A DNA stretch of 64,000 bases from Streptomyces sp. ISL-36 (GTDB lineage Bacteria > Actinomycetota > Actinomycetes > Streptomycetales > Streptomycetaceae), in assembly GCF_018614205.1 (NCBI RefSeq), contig NZ_JAGGOS010000013.1, positions 62,001 through 126,000 of the forward strand. Direction: 5' to 3'. Shown piece after piece: positions 52,181 to 60,452 of the stretch. Below the pieces are notes generated by a model that did no database searches, was not told the DNA's origin, and saw only the letters and a program-made list of their open reading frames with translations. The translations under genes and the position numbers were made by a program. Position 1 is the first letter of the stretch. Every line of letters begins with the position of its first letter.

Positions 52181-53605
52181 GTGTTGCGAACAACCCTCGT
52201 GTTACGAGCGACCCCTGTGTGGCGAGCGACCCTCGTGGGCCGAACCGCTCTCGTGGCGGGCGCCGTTCTCGCCGCCCTGCTCGCTCCCACGGCCGTTGCC
52301 GCCCCTGCCGACGACGGCACCGGCATCCCCGTCCTCACCGACGAGCGCGGCCGCGCCCTCACCCTGCGCGGCTGGAACGTCGAGGACAAGGCGGGCCGCG
52401 GCGACCAGGCCCTGGCCGCCGTCACCGAGCGCCACTTCCGGGACATGCGGGCCAAGGGCTTCGGCTTCGCCCGTCTGCTGGTCTTCTGGGACGATCTGGA
52501 GCCCCGGCCGGGCGAGTACAGCCACTCCTACCTGCGGAAGATCGAACGTGTCCTGGACTGGGCCGAGAAGTACGACGTCCGCGTGCTGATCGACGCCCAC
52601 CAGGACGTCTTCGGGCCGGCTTTCGGGCATCGGGGCGTGCCGGAGTGGGCCACCAGGACCGACGGGCTGCCCTTCACCCCGCACCCGGACGACTGGTTCG
52701 CCGAGTACTTCGAGCCGGCCGTGCAGCGCGCCTTCACCCATCTCTACGAGGACGAGGACCTCAGGCTGGCCCAGGCCCGGATGTGGCGCGTGCTCGCCGA
52801 CCGCTTCGAGGACCACCCGGCCGTCCTCGGCTACGACCTGATCAACGAGCCGATGGGCGAGCTACGGGAGGGCGAGGACCTGCCGACCGCCGCACGGCGG
52901 ATCGAACGCGAGCACCTGACCCCGATGTACAACCGCCTCGCCGACGCGGTCCGTTCGGTCGACCGCGACAGCTGGGTCTTCGTCGAGCCCACGCCGATCG
53001 TCGGCGAGGGCGTGCCGACGGGACTCGGGCGGATCGACGACCCGAAGGTCGTCTACGCCCCGCACTTCTACAACACCGCCATGGAGGCGGGTGCCGACTA
53101 CGACCCGACGGCCGGCTGGATCGAGACCTACGAGCAGGCCGTGACCCGGTACCCGAAGGAGTACAAGGTCCCTGTGGTCGTGGGGGAGTGGGGTCCGCTC
53201 AACAACGCGCTGCCCCATATGAACCGCTTCTACCGGGACGCGATGGCCTCGCTGGGCCGCTACGGCTCCGGCTGGGCCGGCTATGTGTGGTGCTACGGCG
53301 GCGGGTACTGCGCGGTGGACGGCTCCGGGGAGTTCCGTACGAACAAGGAGCTGACGGCGCAGCCGTACGCGGAGGCGGTCGCGGGCACTGTCCGCTCCTC
53401 GTCGTACGACCCCGGGGCGGGCGTCTACCGGCTGGTGTACGACTCCGGGCGGCGGGGCTCCCGGGTGACGGAGCTGTCCCTGCCGCCGGGGCCGTGGACG
53501 ATCGCGGCCGGGGGCGAGGCGGTGGTGCTCCGCAGGGAGGCCGGCCGGGCCTGGCTCCTGGCCGCTCCGGGCGCCCGGGTGACCGTCACCGTCACCCGGG
53601 GCTGA
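52181..53605 (+). CDS. Secreted GH5 glycosidase (endoglycoceramidase-like)
   Basis: A 474-residue secreted enzyme. A long signal peptide (to about residue 40, ALLAPTAVAAPA) precedes a GH5 barrel. LIDAHQDVF is a segment shared with endoglycoceramidases. The acid/base Glu is in INEPMG (Glu223) and the nucleophile in VVGEWGPL (Glu336). A small beta-sandwich domain follows from about 400. GTG 52181 has GGAGG upstream. Codon 8 (52202-52204) is TTA, so translation should depend on the bldA tRNA. The first 25 codons contain near-repeats of CGAGCGACC. Confidence 0.88.
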   Translation: MLRTTLVLRATPVWRATLVGRTALVAGAVLAALLAPTAVAAPADDGTGIPVLTDERGRALTLRGWNVEDKAGRGDQALAAVTERHFRDMRAKGFGFARLLVFWDDLEPRPGEYSHSYLRKIERVLDWAEKYDVRVLIDAHQDVFGPAFGHRGVPEWATRTDGLPFTPHPDDWFAEYFEPAVQRAFTHLYEDEDLRLAQARMWRVLADRFEDHPAVLGYDLINEPMGELREGEDLPTAARRIEREHLTPMYNRLADAVRSVDRDSWVFVEPTPIVGEGVPTGLGRIDDPKVVYAPHFYNTAMEAGADYDPTAGWIETYEQAVTRYPKEYKVPVVVGEWGPLNNALPHMNRFYRDAMASLGRYGSGWAGYVWCYGGGYCAVDGSGEFRTNKELTAQPYAEAVAGTVRSSSYDPGAGVYRLVYDSGRRGSRVTELSLPPGPWTIAAGGEAVVLRREAGRAWLLAAPGARVTVTVTRG

Positions 53606-53631
53606 CGCCGGGTCCGTCCCTCCGCCCAGGC

Positions 53632-54513
53632 CTATCCCTTGCTCCGCGGGTGGAGCAGGGCGGTGATCCGGTCCGCGGCCGTCGCCAGATGACCGCGTGC
53701 CTCCGCCAGCTGGTCCGCGCTCACCCCGTGGTCGCGGGCCGCGTCGCGGATGTCGTCGCGGAAACGGTCCAGGAGCCGGTCCAGATCGCGGGCCGGGTCA
53801 CCGGTGGTCTCGGCGTCCTTCGCCCACTCCGACGCTGCCTGCTCGGCAGTCTCCGGCTGCTGGGCCGCCTTGGGGTGCGTCGTGCCGGTGACCAGACCGC
53901 CCAGCTGGGCCGTGATGTCCGAGATGCCCTCCCAGACCCCGGACGGCCAGTCGCCGCGTGCGAAGCGGTCCTGGACCTGTTCCTGGACCTGCTGGGCGAT
54001 CCGCTGGAACTCCTTGGCCTGGTGGCGCGCGGACTGGGCCTCCGCGCGGGCCTGCCGGGTCTGCTCCCGCCACTCCTGCTTGGCCCGGCGCAACTCCTCC
54101 TTGGCGTCGGCGAAGGAGGAGCTGCGGCGGGTCTCGCTCGCCGCGGTCCGCATCTCGCTGCGCAGCTTGCCCGCCGCCCCGCGCACGTCGTCACGGATCT
54201 CCGCGGCCAGCTCCGAGACCGACTCGCGGATCTCCTGCTCCAGATCGGCCAGTTCGCCCCCGCGTCCCGCCAGCTCGGCACGGCCCGCGTCGGTGATCGA
54301 GTACACCTTGCGGCCGCCCTCGGTGGCGTGCGTGACCAGGCCCTCGGCCTCCAGCTTGGCCAGCCGGGGGTAGACCGTGCCCGCCGAGGGTGCGTAGAGC
54401 CCCTGGAAGCGCTCCTCCAGGAGCCGGATCACCTCGTAGCCGTGGCGGGGGGCCTCGTCGAGGAGCTTGAGCAGATAGAGGCGCAGTCGGCCGTGGGCGA
54501 AGACGGGCGGCAT
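53632..54513 (-). CDS. PadR-family regulator with long coiled-coil tail
   Basis: A 293-residue regulator. The PadR winged helix (about residues 5-80, including HGYEVIRLLEERFQG and AGTVYPRLAKLEAEGLV) is followed by about 120 residues of charged heptad-like sequence (EIRESVSELAAEIRDDVRGA ... EWREQTRQARAEAQ), then another helical C-terminus. This is much longer than the usual PadR (about 110-190). ATG 54513 is 1 bp from the DUF4097 stop, so the pair is one operon and probably autoregulated. Confidence 0.87.
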   Translation of the reverse strand: MPPVFAHGRLRLYLLKLLDEAPRHGYEVIRLLEERFQGLYAPSAGTVYPRLAKLEAEGLVTHATEGGRKVYSITDAGRAELAGRGGELADLEQEIRESVSELAAEIRDDVRGAAGKLRSEMRTAASETRRSSSFADAKEELRRAKQEWREQTRQARAEAQSARHQAKEFQRIAQQVQEQVQDRFARGDWPSGVWEGISDITAQLGGLVTGTTHPKAAQQPETAEQAASEWAKDAETTGDPARDLDRLLDRFRDDIRDAARDHGVSADQLAEARGHLATAADRITALLHPRSKG

Positions 54514-54514
54514 G

Positions 54515-55399
54515 TCAGAGCACCTTTCCGGGAGCGGAGGAAGCGGAGGGGGAGCCGTCGGCGGCATCGGCGTACTCGTCGACCGGGTCCGGGCGGCGCA
54601 GCAGCGCGATCGAGCCGGAGACGGTCGTCGCCTTGAGGGTGCCCCGGCCGGCACCGAGGGTGCCGGTGATGCTCTTGGCGCCCCACTGCCCTGCGACTCG
54701 CAGGTCGTCGAAGGCGTTGGAGACGGATCCGCTCGTCGTGGTCGCCTCCACCCGGGCGTCCGCCGGGTGCGGGAGCCGAATGGCGACCTCTCCGGAGACG
54801 CTGGTCAGCCGGATGTCGGCGGGCGGCCCCGCCAGGTCGCCGAGGTCGAGATCGACCACCATGTCTCCGCTGACGGTGTCGGCCTTCACCGAGGCGCCCG
54901 CGCCCTCGATCACCGTCAGGTCGCCGGTCACGGAGTTGACCCGCAGCGCGCCGGTGACCGACTGGGCCTCCAGGCTGCCGGAGACGCTCTCGGCGCGGAC
55001 CGGACCGGAGAGGCCGACGAGGGTGGTGTCACCCGTGACCCCCCGGACGTCCGTACGCCCCTTGATTCCCGAGATCACCGCACCGGCGCCCACCACCCCC
55101 ACCTCGACGTCCGTGCCGGCCGGCACGGCCACGGAGACGACTGCCGTGCGGCGGTGGCCCTTGCGGTCGAACCACTTGAGGAAGCCCTTCCAGTGCAGAT
55201 CCTCGTAGCTGACGGACAGGGTCGACCCCTCGTGCGTCACGATCAGCGGCGGGCCCTCTATCGCGGAGATCTCCAGCCGGGCGGAACTCTCGTCGGTGCC
55301 CACGACGTTCACGGTGCCGTTGACGATACGGACCTGGAGCCGCTTCACAGGGTCGGTCAGCGAGAGTTTCCTCGGCTCGGCCACGGACCACTCTGTCAT
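54515..55399 (-). CDS. DUF4097 beta-repeat protein
   Basis: A 294-residue protein built of repeated short beta strands with the pattern SVSGSL / SVTGAL / TVSGDM / SVSGEV / TTSGSV / SITGTL, typical of the DUF4097 adhesin-like right-handed solenoid. No signal peptide or membrane helix is present, so it is probably cytoplasmic. The function of the family is not known. It is cotranscribed with the PadR regulator downstream. Confidence 0.87.
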   Translation of the reverse strand: MTEWSVAEPRKLSLTDPVKRLQVRIVNGTVNVVGTDESSARLEISAIEGPPLIVTHEGSTLSVSYEDLHWKGFLKWFDRKGHRRTAVVSVAVPAGTDVEVGVVGAGAVISGIKGRTDVRGVTGDTTLVGLSGPVRAESVSGSLEAQSVTGALRVNSVTGDLTVIEGAGASVKADTVSGDMVVDLDLGDLAGPPADIRLTSVSGEVAIRLPHPADARVEATTTSGSVSNAFDDLRVAGQWGAKSITGTLGAGRGTLKATTVSGSIALLRRPDPVDEYADAADGSPSASSAPGKVL

Positions 55400-55426
55400 C
55401 GTGCTGACCTCCCGTATCGGCGACGC

Positions 55427-55465
55427 AACATATCGCGTCTCTCCATAGACACGATATATCGCGGT
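55427..55465. promoter_or_regulatory. AT-rich operator candidate for the PadR operon
   Basis: ACATATCGCG (55428-55437) is echoed by the palindrome CGATATATCG (55452-55461), giving an interrupted repeat of TATCGCG. It lies 30-65 bp before the DUF4097 start, in otherwise GC-rich DNA. It suits autoregulation by PadR. Confidence 0.6.
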
Positions 55466-55557
55466 GGAGGGAAGTCAACCCCGTCCGCCGCCATCACGGG
55501 CGGGCGTTTCATGAGAAAACGACAGGTATATGGACAAATTGGCCTAGCGTATGAGCC

Positions 55558-56406
55558 ATGAACGCGACATCCGGATCACGCCCCGTCGGGGCGCTGCTGC
55601 TCTGCCGCGCCGAGCCCGCGGCGGTCCGCCCGCCGGCCCAGCTGCTGCGGGAACAGCTGCTTCTCGCCCCGGCCGGCGCCGACTGGAGCGTCCTCGTCCC
55701 GGAGGGGAAGCCCTGGCTCCACGGCGGCGAACCCGTCGAACGGGTCGTCACCGGCTGGGCCACCGCCCTGGCGGTCTCCGCCGCCAGCTGGCCCGTCCTC
55801 GCCCTGTGGTGGGACGCCGACCGGGCCGGATTCATCCTCGCCGCCGGCTTCCGCCGTACAGTCGGCTACACCTGGCTGGCGGACGGCACCCCCGTCGGCG
55901 AGGACGAGGCCATGCGCACCTTCGCGGCCCGGCTCGCCCTCGACCCCGTCCTGGACGTCCAGGCCCTTGAGCCGCTCACGGAACCGGACAGGGACGCCGA
56001 CGCCCGCACCCGCCTCGTCGGTCTCACCGCCGTCCTCGCCCGCGTCGGACTGGAGCTGCCGACCGGACTCACCCCCGGCGACAGCGCCGACCGGCTCCGC
56101 TCCGTCGCACTGGCCCAAGGGGCCGAGGAACTGGAGTGGTCCGGCTGGCGCGACGCCGTACGGGCCGAGCTCGACGCGGTGGAGGGCGGCCGCCTCGGCC
56201 CGTACCTGCGGGGACCCAGGGCCCGCCTGCTCTGCGCGGTCCAGCTCGGGGCGGGGCTGCCGCTGTTCGCCTGGGGCCTCGCCCGCCGCAGCGGCGGCTG
56301 GACGACGGCCGGGGCGCTGCTCGTCGGGCACGGGGCGCTGGGCCTGGTCTACGACCGGCTGCGGGGCGGCTCGCACGAGTGGGCCGGCGGCGGCAGCGGC
56401 CCGTAG
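55558..56406 (+). CDS. Conserved actinobacterial protein of unknown function
   Basis: A 282-residue protein; the first 240 residues are soluble with a Trp-rich region (ASWPVLALWWDADRAGF). One or two hydrophobic segments near the C-terminus (LFAWGLARRSGGWTTAGALL) could be membrane helices. I recognise no domain. It converges on the DUF6104-like gene. Confidence 0.75.
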   Translation: MNATSGSRPVGALLLCRAEPAAVRPPAQLLREQLLLAPAGADWSVLVPEGKPWLHGGEPVERVVTGWATALAVSAASWPVLALWWDADRAGFILAAGFRRTVGYTWLADGTPVGEDEAMRTFAARLALDPVLDVQALEPLTEPDRDADARTRLVGLTAVLARVGLELPTGLTPGDSADRLRSVALAQGAEELEWSGWRDAVRAELDAVEGGRLGPYLRGPRARLLCAVQLGAGLPLFAWGLARRSGGWTTAGALLVGHGALGLVYDRLRGGSHEWAGGGSGP

Positions 56407-56433
56407 CGGCCGCTCGTCCTGGTCCTGCCTGTC

Positions 56434-56616
56434 CTACTCGTCCTCGTCCTCGTCGTCCAGACGGGCCAGCCACGTCGCGAGGCGCTCGACCGGCACCTCG
56501 AAGTCGGGGTTGAGATCGACGAACGTCCGCAACTGCTCGGCAAGCCACTCGAAGGAGACCTCCTCCTCGCCGCGCCGCTTCTCCAGTTCCTCGATGCCAC
56601 GGTCAGTGAAGTACAT
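56434..56616 (-). CDS. 60-residue conserved acidic protein (DUF6104-like)
   Basis: A short soluble protein beginning MYFTDRGIEELEKRRGEEEV and ending in an acidic tail (DDEDEDE). It is highly conserved in Streptomyces as I recall (DUF6104), without known role. ATG 56616 is used; the open frame continuing upstream for nearly 3 kb is antisense to the VMAP genes and not believable. Confidence 0.8.
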   Translation of the reverse strand: MYFTDRGIEELEKRRGEEEVSFEWLAEQLRTFVDLNPDFEVPVERLATWLARLDDEDEDE

Positions 56617-56713
56617 GCGATCAGGATAGGCCGTGGGCTCCACGGCCCCTCGTGCTCGTCGGCGGCAGGGATTAGCCTGCTTCATCATCGTTTCGGGGAG
56701 CGGGGGGGCCGCT

Positions 56714-57283
56714 GTGACGCACGGGATCGCTCGGATACGGCTGGACGACGGGACACCGGTCTGGGCCCGGATCAGCGAGCCGGAGGAACTCGACGAGGGC
56801 GGCGGCTTCCAGGACACCGGGATCGGCGACCGGGTGATCTCCATGGCCGGGGGACTCACCGACGTCGTGCGCGGCGTCGTCGGGTCGCTGCGGGCCGGGC
56901 TCGACCCGCAGGCGCCGGTGGAGGTCGCCGTCAGTTTCGGTATCGAGCTGTCGGCACAGGCCGGCAAGGTGATCGGCGTCCTCGCGGACGGCGGCGGCAC
57001 GGCATCGGTCTCGGTCTCCCTGACCTGGACCGAACCGGGACCGGTACCGGCCCCGGCTCCCGGACCGGCAGCGACGTCGACCCAGGCCCCGCCCCCGGCT
57101 CCCGGACCGGCAGCGACGTCGACCCAGGCACCGGCCCCGGCTCCCGCACCGGTACCGGGACTCGGATCCGAACCCGGAACGGCGGGCGTGCCCGCACCCG
57201 GGCCGATCCCCGCCCAGGCCGGGCCCGGAGCCGCGCCCGATACCGCTCCGCCCCACCCGCCGGCGGCCGACGGCGCCGTATGA
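56714..57283 (+). CDS. Trypsin-co-occurring (CU044_2847/TcoD) domain protein
   Basis: A 189-residue protein from GTG 56714. The first 115 residues form the TcoD-type domain (IARIRLDDGTPVWARISEPE ... VEVAVSFGIELSAQAGKVIG), a small beta domain found beside trypsin-like proteases in predicted conflict systems. The remaining 75 residues are a Pro/Ala/Gly-rich low-complexity tail with an internal direct repeat of PAATSTQAP. It is translationally coupled to the protease gene (ATGA), which suggests direct partnership, perhaps as substrate or regulator. Confidence 0.85.
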   Translation: MTHGIARIRLDDGTPVWARISEPEELDEGGGFQDTGIGDRVISMAGGLTDVVRGVVGSLRAGLDPQAPVEVAVSFGIELSAQAGKVIGVLADGGGTASVSVSLTWTEPGPVPAPAPGPAATSTQAPPPAPGPAATSTQAPAPAPAPVPGLGSEPGTAGVPAPGPIPAQAGPGAAPDTAPPHPPAADGAV

Positions 57284-59328
57284 GCGCCCTCGACGCCCTC
57301 GTGCGCCCCGCCCTGGTACGCATCTCCGATCCCGCCGATGGGTATGACGGGCGCAGCGACCGGTACTGGGGCACGGGCTTCTTCATCGCCCCCGGCTGGT
57401 TGCTGACGTGCGCCCATGTCGTGGCCAAGGGGGGAAGCGCGGTGTGGAGAGGCGAGCGGGCCGTCGGCGTGACCTGGCAGGGCGCGACGGCCACCGGCGA
57501 GGTGGTCCTGGCCAAGCCGCGCCCCGACCTGCCCGAACGGGAGCTCGCGCGCTGGGACTTCCCCGACCTCGCGCTCGTCCGGGTCCCCGACGCCCGGGAC
57601 GTCTCGTGCGTACGGCTCAGCGAGCGCCCGCCCGTCATCACCCGGCCGATCCCGGTCAGCCTGCACGGCTGGTCCCGGCAGACCGGCACCGTCGGGATCC
57701 GCCAGGCCGTCGGCGAGGCGCACGCCGTCGACGGCGGAGCGCTCCTGATGCGCTGGACGCTGCCCGTCGAAGGGCTCTCCGGCGGGCCCGTCGTCGACCT
57801 CGGCAGAGGCGCCGTCATCGGCCTCAACAAGGGGCGCGGCAAGGACGAGGGCGCCGCCGTCCCCATCACGGCCCTGCGCGAGCTGTACGACGTGCCGGGC
57901 GGCGAGATCCTCCACGAGGTCATGCGGGACCACGACCGCCACCACCTCGCCCGGTACCGCTCGCTCTCCGGCGACTCCGACTGGACCAGGGAGCAGATCC
58001 GGCTCCGGCCGCCCACCACCCAGGGCGTCGGCCCCGGACGCCGCATCCACCTGTACGGACGCCTCGCCGAACTGCCCCCGCCCGCAGGGCCCGGCGAGGT
58101 CATGCACCTCGTCGACGAGGTCAAACGCCGGGTCCTGCACGAGGACTTCCACTCCGTGCTCGAAGCCGACCCGCGCACCTGGCGCGAGGGGGTCGGACTG
58201 CTCCACGAACTGCGCGACCCGGTGCGGGAGGCGAGGCAGGACCTCGGCCTCAACGCCGTGTTCCTCTACGCGGCGATGGTCGTCCGCCATGTCACCGCCC
58301 TGCACGGCGAGAGCCCCGCCGTCACCAGCCTGGCCGACTGGATCACCGACGAGGCCATGGACGCCCATCGCGCGATCAGGCAGGAGATCGCCCAACTCCT
58401 CACCCCGGAGCGCCCCGGCGCCGCCGTCACCGTGAGAGAACCCCGCGCGCGTGCCGACGTCCTGCTGGAGATCGACAGCCTCGCCTACGGCACCCGCCAC
58501 CCCTGGCGGGTGAAACTCCTCTTCGACGGGCACACGATCAACCCCGTGGCCGGCGACGACGTAGGGGTGGAACGCGACGAGCTGGAGGCGACCCTGCGCG
58601 CTCCGCTCGTCCGCGCCCTGAGCCTGGGCGACAGCGGCGAACACCTGGCCGCCGTCGAGGCGGTGCTGCCGCTGGAGCTCTTCGACCTCCCCGTCGACGG
58701 ATGGCGGCTCGCGCCCGACGACGAGCTCTTCGGCGAGCACGCGCTGACCCTCGGGCAGAGCCGGACCGTCGTCATCCGCCCCGCCGGCCGCCGGGCCGGG
58801 CCCCCCTCGCACGAGTGGCTCAAGCGCTGGAGGGCCGCCGAGCACGGGCCGCTGAGGGTGATCCCGCTCCGTGCCGAAGTACCCGGCACCGAGCAGGACC
58901 CGCACGCCCCGCACCTGCGCCGCGAGACCCCGAGGCAGGCCTTCGCGCGGTTCCTCGACGCCGAGGGCGGCGCGGTCCCGGTCTACTGCGGCCGGATCGG
59001 CAGCGGCGACGGCCGCCGGGCCATGGCCGCCGCACTCGCCGCCGGGCACCCCCTCGCCCTGTGGCGGACCGACCCCCACCCGCACGCCGACTGCGCCGAC
59101 TTCCACGAACAGGCCGGTCTGCTGCTCGCGGAGGCGGCGAAGGCCGAGGGCCTGCACCGGCCGCTCCGCACCCTGCGGATCAGGGCGGGGGACGAGGAGG
59201 CCGACCCTCGGGAGCGGTCCGCCCACGCCTGGGCCGAGAACCTCGCCGTCCTGTTCGATCCCCCCGACCGCCCGCCCCACGACCCGCCTCTCCAGGCGCC
59301 GCCGATGCTCGGCGAGGGGGACCGGTGA
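57280..59328 (+). CDS. Trypsin-like protease fused to VMAP-C domain
   Basis: A 682-residue two-part protein without signal peptide. An S1 serine-protease domain occupies about residues 5-205, with an intact triad: His46 (TCAHVV), Asp96 (FPDLALV) and Ser167 (EGLSGGP). A helical middle region (about 245-400) is followed by a VMAP-C-like domain (about 400-670) with LPLELFDLPVDGWRL near 462 and HEWLKRWRA. VMAP proteins (vWA-MoxR-associated) are the effector or adaptor part of ternary NTP-dependent conflict systems. Neighbouring MoxR and vWA-like genes complete the set. Confidence 0.88.
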   Translation: MSALDALVRPALVRISDPADGYDGRSDRYWGTGFFIAPGWLLTCAHVVAKGGSAVWRGERAVGVTWQGATATGEVVLAKPRPDLPERELARWDFPDLALVRVPDARDVSCVRLSERPPVITRPIPVSLHGWSRQTGTVGIRQAVGEAHAVDGGALLMRWTLPVEGLSGGPVVDLGRGAVIGLNKGRGKDEGAAVPITALRELYDVPGGEILHEVMRDHDRHHLARYRSLSGDSDWTREQIRLRPPTTQGVGPGRRIHLYGRLAELPPPAGPGEVMHLVDEVKRRVLHEDFHSVLEADPRTWREGVGLLHELRDPVREARQDLGLNAVFLYAAMVVRHVTALHGESPAVTSLADWITDEAMDAHRAIRQEIAQLLTPERPGAAVTVREPRARADVLLEIDSLAYGTRHPWRVKLLFDGHTINPVAGDDVGVERDELEATLRAPLVRALSLGDSGEHLAAVEAVLPLELFDLPVDGWRLAPDDELFGEHALTLGQSRTVVIRPAGRRAGPPSHEWLKRWRAAEHGPLRVIPLRAEVPGTEQDPHAPHLRRETPRQAFARFLDAEGGAVPVYCGRIGSGDGRRAMAAALAAGHPLALWRTDPHPHADCADFHEQAGLLLAEAAKAEGLHRPLRTLRIRAGDEEADPRERSAHAWAENLAVLFDPPDRPPHDPPLQAPPMLGEGDR

Positions 59329-59437
59329 CCGGGCGGAGGTACGGACAATCGGTCCGGTTCGAGCATCGGCAGGCCCGGCGGTCGGGCGGTACCTTCGACG
59401 GGGCCGGCCATGCCACCACAGCCAGGAGGAGTCCATC

Positions 59438-60445
59438 GTGAACGATTGGCGGATCTACCGTGGCGCCGGCCATCCGCACGACGAGATACAGCGGTTGCCT
59501 CCACCGCCCCCATGGCGCGACTTCTCGACCGGCGGCGCGGACGACACCCAGGCCGGTTCCGACCGACGGCTCGGCGTGCGGCGCAGACTCGTCCAGAACC
59601 ACCACCCCCGGCCCGCTGAGACCGACGCCGTCAACGCCGCGCTCTACCTGCGCCGGCCCCTCCTGGTCACCGGCAACCCCGGCACCGGCAAGTCCACGCT
59701 CGCCCACGCCGTCGCCCACGAACTGCGCCTCGGCCGTGTGCTGCGCTGGCCGATCGTCAGCCGCTCCACCCTCCAGGACGGGCTCTACCGCTACGACGCC
59801 ATCGGCCGCCTCCAGGACGTGCAACTGGAGCGCGCCCAGGCCGGGTCGGCCGTTCCCGCCGCGGCCCCGGCCGGCATCGGCTCGTACATCCGGCTCGGAC
59901 CGCTCGGCACCGCGCTGCTCCCCTCCGAACAGCCCCGCGTCCTGCTCATCGACGAGCTCGACAAGAGCGACCTCGACCTGCCCAACGACCTGCTGAACGC
60001 CTTGGAGGAGGGCGAGTTCGCCATCCCCGAGCTGGAGCGGCTCGCCGACCGGGAACCCGTCGTCGAGGTGCTCACCGACGACGGACGCCGGGTGCCGGTC
60101 CACGGTGGCCGGATCCGCTGCACCACGTTCCCGTTCATCGTGCTCACCTCCAACGGCGAACGGGACTTCCCCGCCGCCCTGTTGCGCCGCTGCATTCGGC
60201 TCGAACTGGAACCGCCGGGTGAGGAGCAGCTCCGCGCCATGATCGAGGCCCACCTCGGGGCGGAGGCCGCGGCCGGCGAACAGGGCCTGGTCGGCCGCTT
60301 CCTCAACCGAGAGCCCGGCGAGGTCATCGCCACCGACCAGCTCCTCAACGCCCTCTACCTGACCCAGCACGCGCCCCGCACCGAGCGGGTGACCAGGGAA
60401 CGCATCGCGGACATGCTCATGCAGCCGCTCGATCAGCCGAGGTGA
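59438..60445 (+). CDS. MoxR-type AAA+ ATPase
   Basis: A 335-residue AAA+ ATPase from GTG 59438 with AGGAGGA upstream. Walker A GNPGTGKST is at 79-87, Walker B VLLIDELDKSD at 168-178, sensor 1 TSN at 237-239, and an Arg pair at 250-251 as likely finger. An N-terminal Pro-rich stretch (PPPPP) precedes the core. MoxR proteins act as chaperone-like motors with vWA partners. It is separated by 7 bp from the SAV_2336-type gene. Confidence 0.92.
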   Translation: MNDWRIYRGAGHPHDEIQRLPPPPPWRDFSTGGADDTQAGSDRRLGVRRRLVQNHHPRPAETDAVNAALYLRRPLLVTGNPGTGKSTLAHAVAHELRLGRVLRWPIVSRSTLQDGLYRYDAIGRLQDVQLERAQAGSAVPAAAPAGIGSYIRLGPLGTALLPSEQPRVLLIDELDKSDLDLPNDLLNALEEGEFAIPELERLADREPVVEVLTDDGRRVPVHGGRIRCTTFPFIVLTSNGERDFPAALLRRCIRLELEPPGEEQLRAMIEAHLGAEAAAGEQGLVGRFLNREPGEVIATDQLLNALYLTQHAPRTERVTRERIADMLMQPLDQPR

Positions 60446-60452
60446 TGGCCGG

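Noticed and set aside
56434..59436. A 1000-codon open frame on the minus strand across the TcoD and trypsin-VMAP genes
   Set aside because: It is antisense to two well-supported genes and arises from GC-rich third positions; only its last 60 codons (the DUF6104-like protein) have their own start and family resemblance.
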